This document shows, piece after piece, positions 52,365-62,234 of a DNA stretch of 64,000 nucleotides; within the stretch, counting starts at the first letter, position 1; each line of letters starts with the position of its first letter. The notes under the pieces were generated by a model that saw only the letters and a program-made list of their open reading frames with translations, did not search any database and had not been told where the DNA came from. The position numbers were made by a program, and so were the translations under genes. The stretch covers positions 12,447 through 76,446 of the forward strand of contig JAEXAJ010000220.1 in assembly GCA_023458215.1 (NCBI GenBank). Direction: 5' to 3'. Source of the stretch: Bacteroidota bacterium. Its GTDB lineage: Bacteria > Bacteroidota > Bacteroidia > Bacteroidales > Bacteroidaceae.

Positions 52365-54086
52365 ATGGTTTTAGTCCCATCAGTAATATCACAACTATAT
52401 AAATTATTACCTAAAAAGTATAAGCGTAAATTGATCTTGGCAAGTGCAAGCGTATTTGTCATGGCTATTATGGATCTTGTTAGCTTAGGTATCCTGCTAC
52501 CGGTTTTACTGTTAGTATTAGATAAAGATAATATCTCTCACAACCATTATTTCTCCATACTCTATCAAAAAGGAGGATTCGCAAGTGAACAAGTTTTTAT
52601 AGTAACAGTTTGCTTAGTGGTGTTTCTTATTTCATTGGGACGCACCTTACTCAATACCTATATACAATATAGCCAAACCAAACGTTTATTCGAGATTTCC
52701 AAGTACCTGTCATTGCATCTTTACCAATTATATTATTCCAAAGGTTTCCTATACATAAAACGGCATAACAGTTTACGACTGATTAATCACATCAATGCCA
52801 TAGCGCAAAATCTGATTCAAGGTTATTTCATTCCGTTCAATGCCTTAGTTTGTGAGTTTCTGGTTATCATAACGATTCTCATTGGCTTGATAGTATTCAA
52901 TCCCTACGTATTTTTATTGGCATTCTTGACGTTTGTACCATTGTCATGGTTTTACTACCGCTATTCACGTACCCGCATCAAGATATACGGTGACTTTCTG
53001 TATAAGATTATCCCCGAGAAAAACAAACTGCTGCAACAAACGTTTGTCGGCTATACCGATATGGAGATGAGCAACTCATTTTCTGCATCTAAACAGAAAT
53101 ATACCAACTTGCTGAACAAGCAGAACAACTACTCCGTTAAAAATTCAATCCTAAATACCACTTTGCAACGAGTACTGGAACTGGCAGTGATCTGCTCTGT
53201 GATTGTTCTCATTTTAGCAACACAATGGTTGCAGTTGCCCTCTTTAGGAATAATCATTGGTATGTTTGTGATAGCCGTTTATCGTATTCTGCCCGGCATC
53301 ATCCGAGGAACATCCTATTATTTCGTTATGCGTGGAAATACTTTTGCCCTCGAATTGCTGAACGAAGTGGAACAGTTGGAAGGAACAAGAAACAACCAGC
53401 CTCAGGAAGAGATCACTTTTGAGCATACCATTCGTTTCGATTCCGTCAGTTTCTCTTATGACAAGACAACACCGGTTATTCAGAATCTATCATTAGAGAT
53501 TAAGAAAGGCGATTTCATAGGTCTTAAAGGTGAGTCCGGTTCCGGTAAATCAACCCTGTTTCATTTACTACTAGGCTTCTTGCAACCGGATTCGGGAAAG
53601 ATATACATAGACAACGTTTCCCTGTCAGAAAAGCACATGAAATCCTGGCACGATAAAATAGGTTATGTATCGCAGCAATTATTTATGATAGAAGGTTCTC
53701 TTTTGGATAATATTGTAATGGGAACCAATGGCTCATTACCTGATCGTGAACGCGTACAAGATGTTTTAAAGTTAGCATCACTTGATAAGTTTGTCAATTC
53801 TTTACCCCAAGGGATAGACACAGCGGTAGGTGAAGGCGGTTGTCTGTTATCCGGCGGGCAGCGTCAACGTTTAGGCATTGCCAGAGCACTATATAAGAAT
53901 GCCGAGCTCCTTTTATTTGACGAAGCAACTTCCTCTTTAGACGAGAATACAGAAAAAGCGATAAACCATGCCATACTCCACTTGGCAGAACAACGTACCG
54001 ACCTGACCATGCTGGTTATTTCTCATCGAACAGAGTCATTGGCTGTTTGTCGCAAGATTGTTGATCTGGAAGAGATACAACACTAA
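52365..54086 (+). CDS. ABC exporter, fused membrane and ATPase domains (second of two)
   Basis: A 573-residue half-transporter of the MsbA/PglK-like type, with six transmembrane helices and an ATPase domain: Walker A GESGSGKST, signature LSGGQRQRLGIARAL, Walker B LLLFDEATSSLDE. The start is the ATG at 52365 behind AAGGAGAAAGG; a frame from 52329 is less likely. It is visibly more AT-rich than the first exporter and the other cassette genes, and it may have been added separately. Whether it works as a heterodimer with the first exporter is unknown. Confidence 0.9.
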   Translation: MVLVPSVISQLYKLLPKKYKRKLILASASVFVMAIMDLVSLGILLPVLLLVLDKDNISHNHYFSILYQKGGFASEQVFIVTVCLVVFLISLGRTLLNTYIQYSQTKRLFEISKYLSLHLYQLYYSKGFLYIKRHNSLRLINHINAIAQNLIQGYFIPFNALVCEFLVIITILIGLIVFNPYVFLLAFLTFVPLSWFYYRYSRTRIKIYGDFLYKIIPEKNKLLQQTFVGYTDMEMSNSFSASKQKYTNLLNKQNNYSVKNSILNTTLQRVLELAVICSVIVLILATQWLQLPSLGIIIGMFVIAVYRILPGIIRGTSYYFVMRGNTFALELLNEVEQLEGTRNNQPQEEITFEHTIRFDSVSFSYDKTTPVIQNLSLEIKKGDFIGLKGESGSGKSTLFHLLLGFLQPDSGKIYIDNVSLSEKHMKSWHDKIGYVSQQLFMIEGSLLDNIVMGTNGSLPDRERVQDVLKLASLDKFVNSLPQGIDTAVGEGGCLLSGGQRQRLGIARALYKNAELLLFDEATSSLDENTEKAINHAILHLAEQRTDLTMLVISHRTESLAVCRKIVDLEEIQH

Positions 54087-54121
54087 ACATTTGTAGGAAA
54101 CCAGCCCGTGATAAAAAGAAA

Positions 54122-54157
54122 AAGGATCTGTCCCTTATTTATTAGAGGCAGATCCTT
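54122..54157. terminator. Bidirectional terminator between convergent genes
   Basis: AAGGATCTG (54122-54130) pairs with CAGATCCTT (54149-54157) around a loop of 18 bases. On the minus strand the stem is followed by TTTTTCTTTTT, a strong U-tract for the nucleotidyltransferase gene; on the plus strand the T-run is short. Confidence 0.75.
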
Positions 54158-54178
54158 CTATGTTTCAGTTATCAGTTC

Positions 54179-55090
54179 TTAGAACAATTTCGCAGGATAT
54201 TCACCTGCATCCACCAATGCCTGAATCTTATCTACTACATCCTGACGGTCTTCCGGATAAGTTACACCGAACCATTTGCTGGTAGTATCCAGTACCTCAC
54301 AAGTAGCAATACCGTCGGTAATCAATTTATCAACCATCAATGGGATGAAGAACTCGCTCTTCAGGTTTTCCATGTTCTTCGGATCGCTCAGGAACGTTTT
54401 AAAGAACTCTTCGCTGTAAGCAAAGTAATCGGGAGTGAAGCCCCAGAAGTTCATGCTGACCGGAGTCGTTTCGGGAGTGGCAGTCCATTCACCGTTATCG
54501 TCGATGTACTTCACTTCACCATCTATACGTTGGATTTTGGTGCGCTCTACCACAGAAGTCAACAAGCCGTTGGCATCTTTGCTGCAAAGACCGCGGGATA
54601 CGGTACCGCTTTCGCTCAGTGTATTGCCGATGCGAAAACCTACCATTGAATATACATTCTTAGAACCTTCGGGCAATTCGGAAAGGAATTTACCCATCGT
54701 CATAAATGAGTCGTGACCGTAGTAGTCATCACAATTAATAACAGCAAACGGTTCTTTGATTACATTGGCACCCATCATTACCGCATGATTGGTTCCCCAA
54801 GGTTTCGTACGACCTTCAGGACAAGTAAAGCCTGCAGGAAGATCATCGATGGATTGGAATACCAGTTCGCACGGAATATGACCTTCATATTTAGAAATAA
54901 TCTTGTCACGGAAATCTTGTTCGAAGTCTTTACGAATTACAAAAACGAGCTTACCGAAGCCGGCGTTAATAGCATCGTAGATTGAATAATCCATAATAGT
55001 TTCACCGTTAGGACCTAGTCCGTCCAATTGTTTCAAGCCACCATAACGGCTGCCCATACCGGCTGCCAGTAGGAATAAAGTAGGTTTCAT
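54179..55090 (-). CDS. Sugar-phosphate nucleotidyltransferase family protein
   Basis: A 303-residue protein with the NTP-transferase N-terminal signature LLAAGMGSRYGGLKQLDGLG and further motifs GTNHAVMMG, FAVINCDDYYG and TTPVSMNFWGFTPD. It is shorter than GalU/RfbA types in its substrate half, and the sugar cannot be assigned. Related proteins are single-gene units in Bacteroides, as here. The promoter is at 55138-55145. Confidence 0.85.
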   Translation of the reverse strand: MKPTLFLLAAGMGSRYGGLKQLDGLGPNGETIMDYSIYDAINAGFGKLVFVIRKDFEQDFRDKIISKYEGHIPCELVFQSIDDLPAGFTCPEGRTKPWGTNHAVMMGANVIKEPFAVINCDDYYGHDSFMTMGKFLSELPEGSKNVYSMVGFRIGNTLSESGTVSRGLCSKDANGLLTSVVERTKIQRIDGEVKYIDDNGEWTATPETTPVSMNFWGFTPDYFAYSEEFFKTFLSDPKNMENLKSEFFIPLMVDKLITDGIATCEVLDTTSKWFGVTYPEDRQDVVDKIQALVDAGEYPAKLF

Positions 55091-55137
55091 ATTAGTTATT
55101 ATTAAAAAGGTTAGTGTATCATCTTTGATTACGGCGA

Positions 55138-55169
55138 CAAATGTACGAATAATTTCTCCCTTAAAGGGA
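55138..55169 (-). promoter_or_regulatory. Promoter and small palindrome upstream of the nucleotidyltransferase
   Basis: The minus strand reads TACATTTG (55138-55145), exact TAnnTTTG, 48 bases from the start. The odd palindrome TCCCTTAAAGGGA (55157-55169) is just upstream, in the -33 area; it could be a regulator site. Confidence 0.5.
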
Positions 55170-55215
55170 ACAAATAGTTCATTCTTTGCTACTATTCATT
55201 CAAAAACGTACATTT

Positions 55216-57570
55216 TTAGAACGGATAACCAATAGCGAAGTGCAATGCCATACTATCCTTAAACTTTGGAATATTATAATAACCCGATTTACCCGTATCA
55301 TACGGATCGTGCAGACCGATACCCAAGTCGAGACGGAAGACAAGAAAATCCAAGTCATAGCGCAAACCGGTTCCTGTACCTAACGCTATTTGTTTCCAAA
55401 AATGTTTCATGGTCAGTTCGCCATTGGGACGAGCTTCGTCTTTCCTCATCAGCCATACATTACCGGCATCCAAAAACAAGGCACCATGCAAATCGCCGAT
55501 AATACGGAAGCGATACTCTAGATTCGCTTCCATACGGATATCACCGACATGGTTGATATACATATATTTCTTCTCTTTATTGGGTGGATAACCTCCCGGG
55601 CCAATACTGCGCGCCGTAAATGCACGCACACTGTTGGCTCCACCAATATAGAATTGCTCCGTGTAGGGGGCGGTCAACATATTACCGTAAGACCAAATTA
55701 CCCCTCCTGCGATGCGCGAAGCAATCATCTGATTTTTGTCTATACGGTAATGGTAACGAAATTCAGAATTCAATTTCAGGAACTGTGCAAAAGGTACACC
55801 GAGCAATTTCTTTTCGCGCTTATCAAAAGGCTCACCGAAAATGCGGTAAATTGCCGAAGTGATATTTCCTGCCGAAGCTATCGTAGATTGCCACCAGATA
55901 GGATTGCGCTTACCCGGTAAGGAGGCATTATCATAGGTATAGGTATATTCCATTGCGGGTATAAACTGATTTCTCAGACTGACGTAAAGCGCCGGATTCT
56001 CATTCCGCAAAGTATCGAACGCCGCTGTCGGATTACGAAGTACATTGAAGGTCAACCGGAAGGGGGTAAGACTATGTTTAGAAGTAGGCTTGGGCTGGAA
56101 GTCGTATGTGACATTTCCACCAAAAGCCAACAATTTATAATATTTGGCACGGTTCATCTGATCGGCATTGATACGGAAGGTTGTTGTTGCCGGAAAGTCA
56201 TACTCCCTGCTACCCAGTCGTGGAAAAACAACGCGAGGAAACATCAATGAAGAAGATAAACCAAAGTCATAACTATTCATCAAAGAGCTGCTGCCTTTAC
56301 CCGTTTGCCACTCATAGGAAGCCTCCAGTTTAACATTCCATGTCTCGCCACCACCGAATACATTATTCTTAGTCAGTGTAAATGCTGCTCCGGGGCCAGT
56401 CTGATTATTGCTCTTCATCTTGACATTAAAATCAAACTCAGCATCGTATGGCTTGTCAAGTGCCGCATAGATTTTCAAATCCAGCGTATCGGAAACCAAT
56501 GTCGTATCGCGCGGAATGTATTGCATTTCAACATAACGGAAGATACCTACATTGGCCAGACGTTCCTGAATACGGGTCTGGCGATACAAGCTATAAAGAT
56601 TCTGCATAGCGCGTTGGCGGGAGATACCCGCACTATCCTGCACCTGACGTTTACGCCGATATCCCTGATAGTTCAGCCAACGATAGAGCATATTGGGACG
56701 TACTCCGGGCTTGTTATAATAATGAATAGCCAATCCTTTATAATCCAAACTGTCGTTGGGAGTCTCTCCCTGTTTCCCCATCAGATATACGGACTTCTTG
56801 CCAACAAAATAGAGTTTTTGTGCAGCAGCAGGCATACCGGGTACGGGTATCATACGCATCATGACATGCCCTCCGGGCACCATTGTAGTATCGGCCTGAT
56901 AGGTCAGATAGTCGGGACGAAAATAGTAGTATCCCACGTTACGCAACAGTGTACTGATGCGATTACGTTCCCCGTCAAGATCGGTCACATTAAACTGTTC
57001 TCCCGGGCTGATAAGCGAGCGACGACGTCCCAGTTCCATGATCTGCAATGTACGCTGACTAAAACCACGATAAAATACCGTATCAATAAAGTAAGGATTG
57101 CGCATATCGACCGTATACTGTAACTTGGCCTTCAATGAATCTTTCGGATCAATAAACGTTTTATAACTGACCGTACCATTAAAGTAGCCATAGTCGCGTA
57201 ACAAATTAGTAGCTGCTTTCTGGCGAATATCCGGATTCACCGTAGATAAGAATACCGGAGTAGATGCAAACTTATTGAATATCCATTTGCCCAATCCTTT
57301 CTGATATTTCTGAAAATCATTATAAACCCACAAACCAAAGGGGAAAGGGAAACGCATAGTCGAGCTTCCCAGCACAGAGTAATTCGGTGCAGTGGCAAGC
57401 GCGGCTTCCACCTCCTCCATAGCTGTCTCCCCTACCGGGGTTACACTACGGTTCAATACTATCATCGGTTTTTGCCCGGTATACAGTATTTCCCCCTCAG
57501 GCAGATGCTTGGTAGTAGAGCAACCTGCCAAAAACATTAATCCAATTATATATACTATCAGTCGTTTCAT
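55216..57570 (-). CDS. tamL: TamA-like outer-membrane assembly lipoprotein (TamL)
   Basis: An Omp85-family barrel protein of 784 residues. Unlike proteobacterial TamA it begins with a lipoprotein signal (LMFLAGC, Cys17), the mark of the Bacteroidetes TamL form. POTRA-like repeats (about 30-370) precede a 16-strand barrel (about 400-784) with the Omp85 loop region (FYIGGANSVRAFTARSIGPG) and a terminal aromatic strand (LHFAIGYPF). It works with TamB in outer-membrane biogenesis. It starts 9 bases after the tamB stop, the two being joined by a tandem repeat at 57571-57604. Confidence 0.9.
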   Translation of the reverse strand: MKRLIVYIIGLMFLAGCSTTKHLPEGEILYTGQKPMIVLNRSVTPVGETAMEEVEAALATAPNYSVLGSSTMRFPFPFGLWVYNDFQKYQKGLGKWIFNKFASTPVFLSTVNPDIRQKAATNLLRDYGYFNGTVSYKTFIDPKDSLKAKLQYTVDMRNPYFIDTVFYRGFSQRTLQIMELGRRRSLISPGEQFNVTDLDGERNRISTLLRNVGYYYFRPDYLTYQADTTMVPGGHVMMRMIPVPGMPAAAQKLYFVGKKSVYLMGKQGETPNDSLDYKGLAIHYYNKPGVRPNMLYRWLNYQGYRRKRQVQDSAGISRQRAMQNLYSLYRQTRIQERLANVGIFRYVEMQYIPRDTTLVSDTLDLKIYAALDKPYDAEFDFNVKMKSNNQTGPGAAFTLTKNNVFGGGETWNVKLEASYEWQTGKGSSSLMNSYDFGLSSSLMFPRVVFPRLGSREYDFPATTTFRINADQMNRAKYYKLLAFGGNVTYDFQPKPTSKHSLTPFRLTFNVLRNPTAAFDTLRNENPALYVSLRNQFIPAMEYTYTYDNASLPGKRNPIWWQSTIASAGNITSAIYRIFGEPFDKREKKLLGVPFAQFLKLNSEFRYHYRIDKNQMIASRIAGGVIWSYGNMLTAPYTEQFYIGGANSVRAFTARSIGPGGYPPNKEKKYMYINHVGDIRMEANLEYRFRIIGDLHGALFLDAGNVWLMRKDEARPNGELTMKHFWKQIALGTGTGLRYDLDFLVFRLDLGIGLHDPYDTGKSGYYNIPKFKDSMALHFAIGYPF

Positions 57571-57604
57571 ATCACCTTATCACTTTTCCACCTTATCACC
57601 CTTT
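57571..57604 (-). repeat. 17-bp tandem repeat joining tamB and tamL
   Basis: On the minus strand GTGATAAGGTGGAAAAG occurs once, then again in shortened form before the tamL ATG. It encodes the last residues of TamB (EKGDKVEK) and forms the short spacer. Confidence 0.6.
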
Positions 57605-60600
57605 TCCACTTCTTTCTTCTTTCTTTTAAAGATAAAGAGTTCTCCCAAACGATCCATTTTACGACGGAGCACAAGACCTACACCTGTCTCTGTTATTTGA
57701 CCATCGAGCACACTTTCGTAGTTTTTATCATAGAACACACGTACATAACGGGTGCCTGAGGTATCGAGGCGGTATTCCAAGGATATATTATCAATAAACG
57801 ATTCTGCGTCATTCGTAGCATTGGCACCGGTTGACACTTTACCGCCGATAATAATTTGTACGCGGTCATTAAAGAAGCGTTGTGAATAACGGAAGCTGAA
57901 GTCCTTCTGCGTATCCCCGGTTTCGGCCGAAGTACGATCTTCTATACCAACACTGATATTCGCATTTTTCACCGAACCGGCAAGAGAGTTTATCTGGCTC
58001 TGGAGCACGCTATTCAAGGCGGCACCCATACTCAGGCCACCACCTTTACCACCACCGTTCAGATAAATCCCCGTAGCAAGCATAGCAATAGCTTGCTTGC
58101 TTCGTTCATCAGCCCCCATTGCCTGCAACTCATTCTCAATCGTTGCATCTTCAGGGGCAGCAATATCAAATATCAGTTCAGGAGCCTCCAAACGATTCTT
58201 TATAGAGATAGAAACATCGAAGTTCACCATACGCGAACCGTCCCCATTGCCATCGGCTACAGAGGCACGTATACGCTCGGTAGCTTTCAGGCTAAGCGTA
58301 GGATTCATTATATTTCCCCGCCAATCTACATAACTTCCGGGATTGAATTGGAACTCTTTCAAAGGGATGATGGGTAACGAATACTTCATTACACCGCCCG
58401 ATAGGGTGTAGCGCCCTGTAAGACTCATATCGCCCTGAGGGGTGTATTGCATATTCAGGTCACCGCCACCTTCCAGTTCGATGAACTTGCTACGATCAGG
58501 GCTCAGGTCGGCACGCAGACGCACGGCATTGTCTATATGAACGGACATAAACATCTCCAGCCCTCCTAAAGACATAGTTGGAGCCTCATCTTCCTTTACA
58601 GAAGTGGTATCATTGAAGGAAGTAAAAGTGACCAATCCGTCAAGTCGGTCTTCCACCGTCAACGGGGAGTCGGTCAGTACGTATGTCACGTTGGTATTAC
58701 CCAGCAGATTCATGTTTCCACGCATAGTCAGCCCATCGAGCGGACCACGGACGGTAGCATTGAGGTCAACGAACACCTTACCGTAAACCAAGCTCTCTTT
58801 CGTACGAGGCGCATCCAATAGAGTATAGTTCGTTGCCAAAAGATCGAGATTAGCGGTAGGACGTTGTATATTGCGGAAATCTATATTTCCGTCAATGGTA
58901 AAGGGATTCTTGCTGGTGGTATAGATGGCAAATTTGTCGAATATCAGCTTATTATCCTTTATCTGCAACGGACGGTTATCGAACCAATACCGTGCTCCTG
59001 CCTGACGGGCAAAAACAGACACGCTATCCAATGAGATATCCCCGTGCATGTTCGGTTTCTCTAAAGGACCATAAATGTATAAGCCGCCATCAATGTCTCC
59101 CGTGAACGACGCCATCTGATCGGGGATAAAAGCATTCGCCATTTTGAGCGGGAAGTGTTCAAAGCTCGTGGTCACTTCCAATGTATCTTTACCATCTTTC
59201 TGAGTGAGAACACCATTGGCGGTCAGCACTTCCTCATTATTATAGGTAAAGTAAGTATTCAGGAAGTGTGAGTTATGTTCACCCGGCAACCAGGAAGCTC
59301 CCAGCCCAATATCTCCTACGGGTTGATTTTCATAGGTCAATTTCTCTACATTGGCCTCGGCCGACACCTGCAAAGAAGTAGCCGTCTGCACATAATTAGC
59401 TTCGGCGGACAACAATCCCGTCAACCGGGGCAGATAGGGTAATACACCGCTCAGCTCATCCAGACGGAGACGGCTTAATTCCACGTTGATGTTCTGTAGC
59501 GAGATCGTATCTTGCGGATTGGACTGCATACGGAAACATAGCCCATTGTCACTATCCATATCCACATTGGCATATACACGCATATTCTTATGCAAATAAA
59601 TCCAATTGCTATCGTCTACAAAGCGGAATTTACGGAAAGCAATAATCGGTTCGGCAGGAATCAGGTGCAACAATACTCCATTTCCCTGACCATTTCCTTT
59701 GGTCAACGGGCGGGCATTGATACCGAACAACACACCGGTTTGCCCTTGTCCGTCCACATAGTCAACGGTCAGTTCGGCATCTTCATTACGAATCTCGCCG
59801 GTCAAGGTGCTACGGAATACAAATTGCGGATTCTTAGGTCCGTTGATAACTCCACCTTGAAGCGTCATGCGGGCGGTATCCTGCCGCACGGCGAAGAAGA
59901 GGGTATCCAGTTGCAAAGAGTCCATACGCAACCCGTGTATGGCGGTACGTCCGTTGATTCCGCGGGTGGGGGTAAAGCCGAAGCGTAGGTTAAAGTCGTG
60001 GAACGAAATATCTTTCGTAGCCAGGAAGTAACTGACGGGGTTCTCCTTACCGGCCGTCAGTTGCATACGTGCCGAAGGAAGCACACGACGCAGGGCGGCA
60101 TGGTCGAGGTAACTATTCTCTATTTGTTTGGTGAGCAAGCGGGTAAATTCATCCGATTGTTCCAACAATTTCTTCAAAGTGCTTCGGGCACGTAGTTGAA
60201 GATCCAAATCACCCGCATCCAATTGCAACTTGATGGAATCACGGCGTGCTTCAGCTCCCAAACGGAAGGCAAACGGATGTTTCAAGGGTTTGGGAGCGAA
60301 ACCCAGTTTATAGAAGTCCAGTTCTTCGACATCGACGTCGAGTTTGCCGTCCAGATAGCGGCGATCAAGGTGCATTTCTGCTTTTCCCAGCATTTTCAGC
60401 AAGGTATTGTCACTGGTCAGGTTCACCGTGGCGACCGATGATTTCAATCCGGCTTTTACATCGACCCCGGAGATGTTCCAACGCCCGTATTGCAATTCTT
60501 TCAGGGAAGCTTCTACGTCGGCAATGGTCTTGTAAGATGCAATGTCCACTCCTTTTCCTTTGGCAGAGATTGTTGCCGTAAGGGTGTAGATGGAATCTTT

Positions 60601-62151
60601 GGGCAGGAAGTGATGCAATTGCAGGGCATCGATGCCGAGATTGGCGTGATAGGCCTGGGTAGACAAGTTATAGGCTGCGTCCAAACCGAGAAGTCCCTCT
60701 CTCTCCCTCAACTTCAAGTCGGCAGTGCATTGATTACCATCCACGCCGAGGTGGGCGGCAAGGCTCATGCTATCGGGGATGATGATAGAACCATCGGGAG
60801 TCAGTCCCGTAAGTCCTGTAAGGAAGTTCAGGTTCTGCGTTTGCATCTCAAAGTCCATCTTGCCGTTACGGGTCAGGCTATCGGTCAGATTCCAAAACTC
60901 ACCGCCTCCGCTGAGGGAGAAGGCACCGGGCAGATCGACTGAAAAGCGGGAGATTTGCATCTGTTTCAGGTTTCCTTCCGTACCGGCACGGATGACAAGG
61001 GGACGAAAAGGATAGGCTTCCTTAAAGGTCTTGGGCAATCCTCCCGCAAAGAGCAAGACGTCTTCCTTACCGATACGGGCATCGAAGCGAGCCGTGAGGC
61101 GTCCGGTAGTGGGTATATTAATCAGCTCCCAATAGGTTTGGGCGGTAAGATTCATTTCACTGTGCGGGGTAAGTAGTTTGAGCGAGGGTACACGGATAAC
61201 GGTTGAGTCGGCAAATACACGCCCGGTGAGTGAAGTAATGCTCAGTCCCGAACGCTCGTTCATGGAGCATTCACGAATCACGGCATTCATCCTGCGTCCG
61301 TAATACATCACGGAGTCAATGCCCAAACGGATATCACGCAAAGCAATGTGCGAGGCATCGAAGCCCTCGACCGGAGTTGTGGCAATACTATCGGCAGGGG
61401 CCTGACGGCCTGTATCATAGTGGACGGAAGCACCTGAAAGGAGGAACTTCTTCAAGCCATAAAACTGATGTTTAAGGTCGGCGGTAGCGTCTACAATTTC
61501 GACATCGCCCAGACGGGTACCCAGCCGCATAGAGTCAAGAGGCATCAGCAAATCGACCGCTACGTTTTTCAGTTTCAGTTTATGAAGCGCTACATTCCAG
61601 TTCAGTACGGTTTCGGTAGTATCCTTTGGAGTCTCGGTGGTATCGGCAAGGATTACTTGCACGCGGGTATCGCTCAATTCGATGTTATTCAGTACGGCAT
61701 TTTCTTTTTTCAAGTCTATGCCGTGGCTTTCGAGGAAGAATTTTCCGAGTGTGCCCCGTATTTGTATTCCCTCTATCAGATTGGATGAATTCACAGATAC
61801 TTCCTTCAAAGTAACATCGTCTACTTCTACCCTTCCCTTCAGCAAGGGCAATGCTTGTACACGTACATTCAGGCTCTCGAGGCGCAAAAGTGTATCGGGA
61901 TGCTGCACCGGCGCGGCAGTGTCAGCCGGTTGCACAACAAGTACGCCATGCACCAGCAGGTTCAAGGGGAAGCGGAGGTCTATGCGCTCTACGGATATGT
62001 CCATACCCGTAGCTTCAGATGCTATCTCCGTGGCTTGTTTCCGTATGAAATTCTGTACGGGGGGCACATAGAGTAGCACCATCAATAGTATAAATAGTAT
62101 AACTGGAGTAAGCAGCACCCAAAGTGCTATTTTCAACCATTTTCTTCTCAT
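57580..62151 (-). CDS. tamB: Translocation/assembly module protein TamB (AsmA-like)
   Basis: A very long (1523-residue) periplasmic bridge protein anchored by one N-terminal helix (IALWVLLTPVILFILLMVLL). The bulk is repeated beta strands of the AsmA/TamB type. The C-terminal DUF490 region (about 1150-1500: GDISLDSVSVFARQAG, GRYTLSGGVMKYSLP, LIFDIAAPEDATIENELQ, DNISLEYRLD) is well conserved. It is the larger partner of TamL, and here it precedes tamL in the transcript, the reverse of the proteobacterial tamA-tamB order. The promoter is at 62177-62184. Confidence 0.93.
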   Translation of the reverse strand: MRRKWLKIALWVLLTPVILFILLMVLLYVPPVQNFIRKQATEIASEATGMDISVERIDLRFPLNLLVHGVLVVQPADTAAPVQHPDTLLRLESLNVRVQALPLLKGRVEVDDVTLKEVSVNSSNLIEGIQIRGTLGKFFLESHGIDLKKENAVLNNIELSDTRVQVILADTTETPKDTTETVLNWNVALHKLKLKNVAVDLLMPLDSMRLGTRLGDVEIVDATADLKHQFYGLKKFLLSGASVHYDTGRQAPADSIATTPVEGFDASHIALRDIRLGIDSVMYYGRRMNAVIRECSMNERSGLSITSLTGRVFADSTVIRVPSLKLLTPHSEMNLTAQTYWELINIPTTGRLTARFDARIGKEDVLLFAGGLPKTFKEAYPFRPLVIRAGTEGNLKQMQISRFSVDLPGAFSLSGGGEFWNLTDSLTRNGKMDFEMQTQNLNFLTGLTGLTPDGSIIIPDSMSLAAHLGVDGNQCTADLKLREREGLLGLDAAYNLSTQAYHANLGIDALQLHHFLPKDSIYTLTATISAKGKGVDIASYKTIADVEASLKELQYGRWNISGVDVKAGLKSSVATVNLTSDNTLLKMLGKAEMHLDRRYLDGKLDVDVEELDFYKLGFAPKPLKHPFAFRLGAEARRDSIKLQLDAGDLDLQLRARSTLKKLLEQSDEFTRLLTKQIENSYLDHAALRRVLPSARMQLTAGKENPVSYFLATKDISFHDFNLRFGFTPTRGINGRTAIHGLRMDSLQLDTLFFAVRQDTARMTLQGGVINGPKNPQFVFRSTLTGEIRNEDAELTVDYVDGQGQTGVLFGINARPLTKGNGQGNGVLLHLIPAEPIIAFRKFRFVDDSNWIYLHKNMRVYANVDMDSDNGLCFRMQSNPQDTISLQNINVELSRLRLDELSGVLPYLPRLTGLLSAEANYVQTATSLQVSAEANVEKLTYENQPVGDIGLGASWLPGEHNSHFLNTYFTYNNEEVLTANGVLTQKDGKDTLEVTTSFEHFPLKMANAFIPDQMASFTGDIDGGLYIYGPLEKPNMHGDISLDSVSVFARQAGARYWFDNRPLQIKDNKLIFDKFAIYTTSKNPFTIDGNIDFRNIQRPTANLDLLATNYTLLDAPRTKESLVYGKVFVDLNATVRGPLDGLTMRGNMNLLGNTNVTYVLTDSPLTVEDRLDGLVTFTSFNDTTSVKEDEAPTMSLGGLEMFMSVHIDNAVRLRADLSPDRSKFIELEGGGDLNMQYTPQGDMSLTGRYTLSGGVMKYSLPIIPLKEFQFNPGSYVDWRGNIMNPTLSLKATERIRASVADGNGDGSRMVNFDVSISIKNRLEAPELIFDIAAPEDATIENELQAMGADERSKQAIAMLATGIYLNGGGKGGGLSMGAALNSVLQSQINSLAGSVKNANISVGIEDRTSAETGDTQKDFSFRYSQRFFNDRVQIIIGGKVSTGANATNDAESFIDNISLEYRLDTSGTRYVRVFYDKNYESVLDGQITETGVGLVLRRKMDRLGELFIFKRKKKEVEKGDKVEK

Positions 62152-62176
62152 CGGTACGTCAATTGACAGTCTATAA

Positions 62177-62184
62177 CAAAATTA
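62177..62184 (-). promoter_or_regulatory. -7 box of the tamB-tamL operon
   Basis: The minus strand reads TAATTTTG, exact TAnnTTTG, 26 bases before the tamB start at 62151. Confidence 0.55.
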
Positions 62185-62234
62185 CTACAAAGGAAACAAA
62201 TTTCAATAACATATAGTTCCTTATAGCAAGAAAG

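Noticed and set aside
47761..54086. Standard lasso-peptide cluster
   Set aside because: No asparagine-synthase-like cyclase and no transglutaminase-like leader protease are present in the window.
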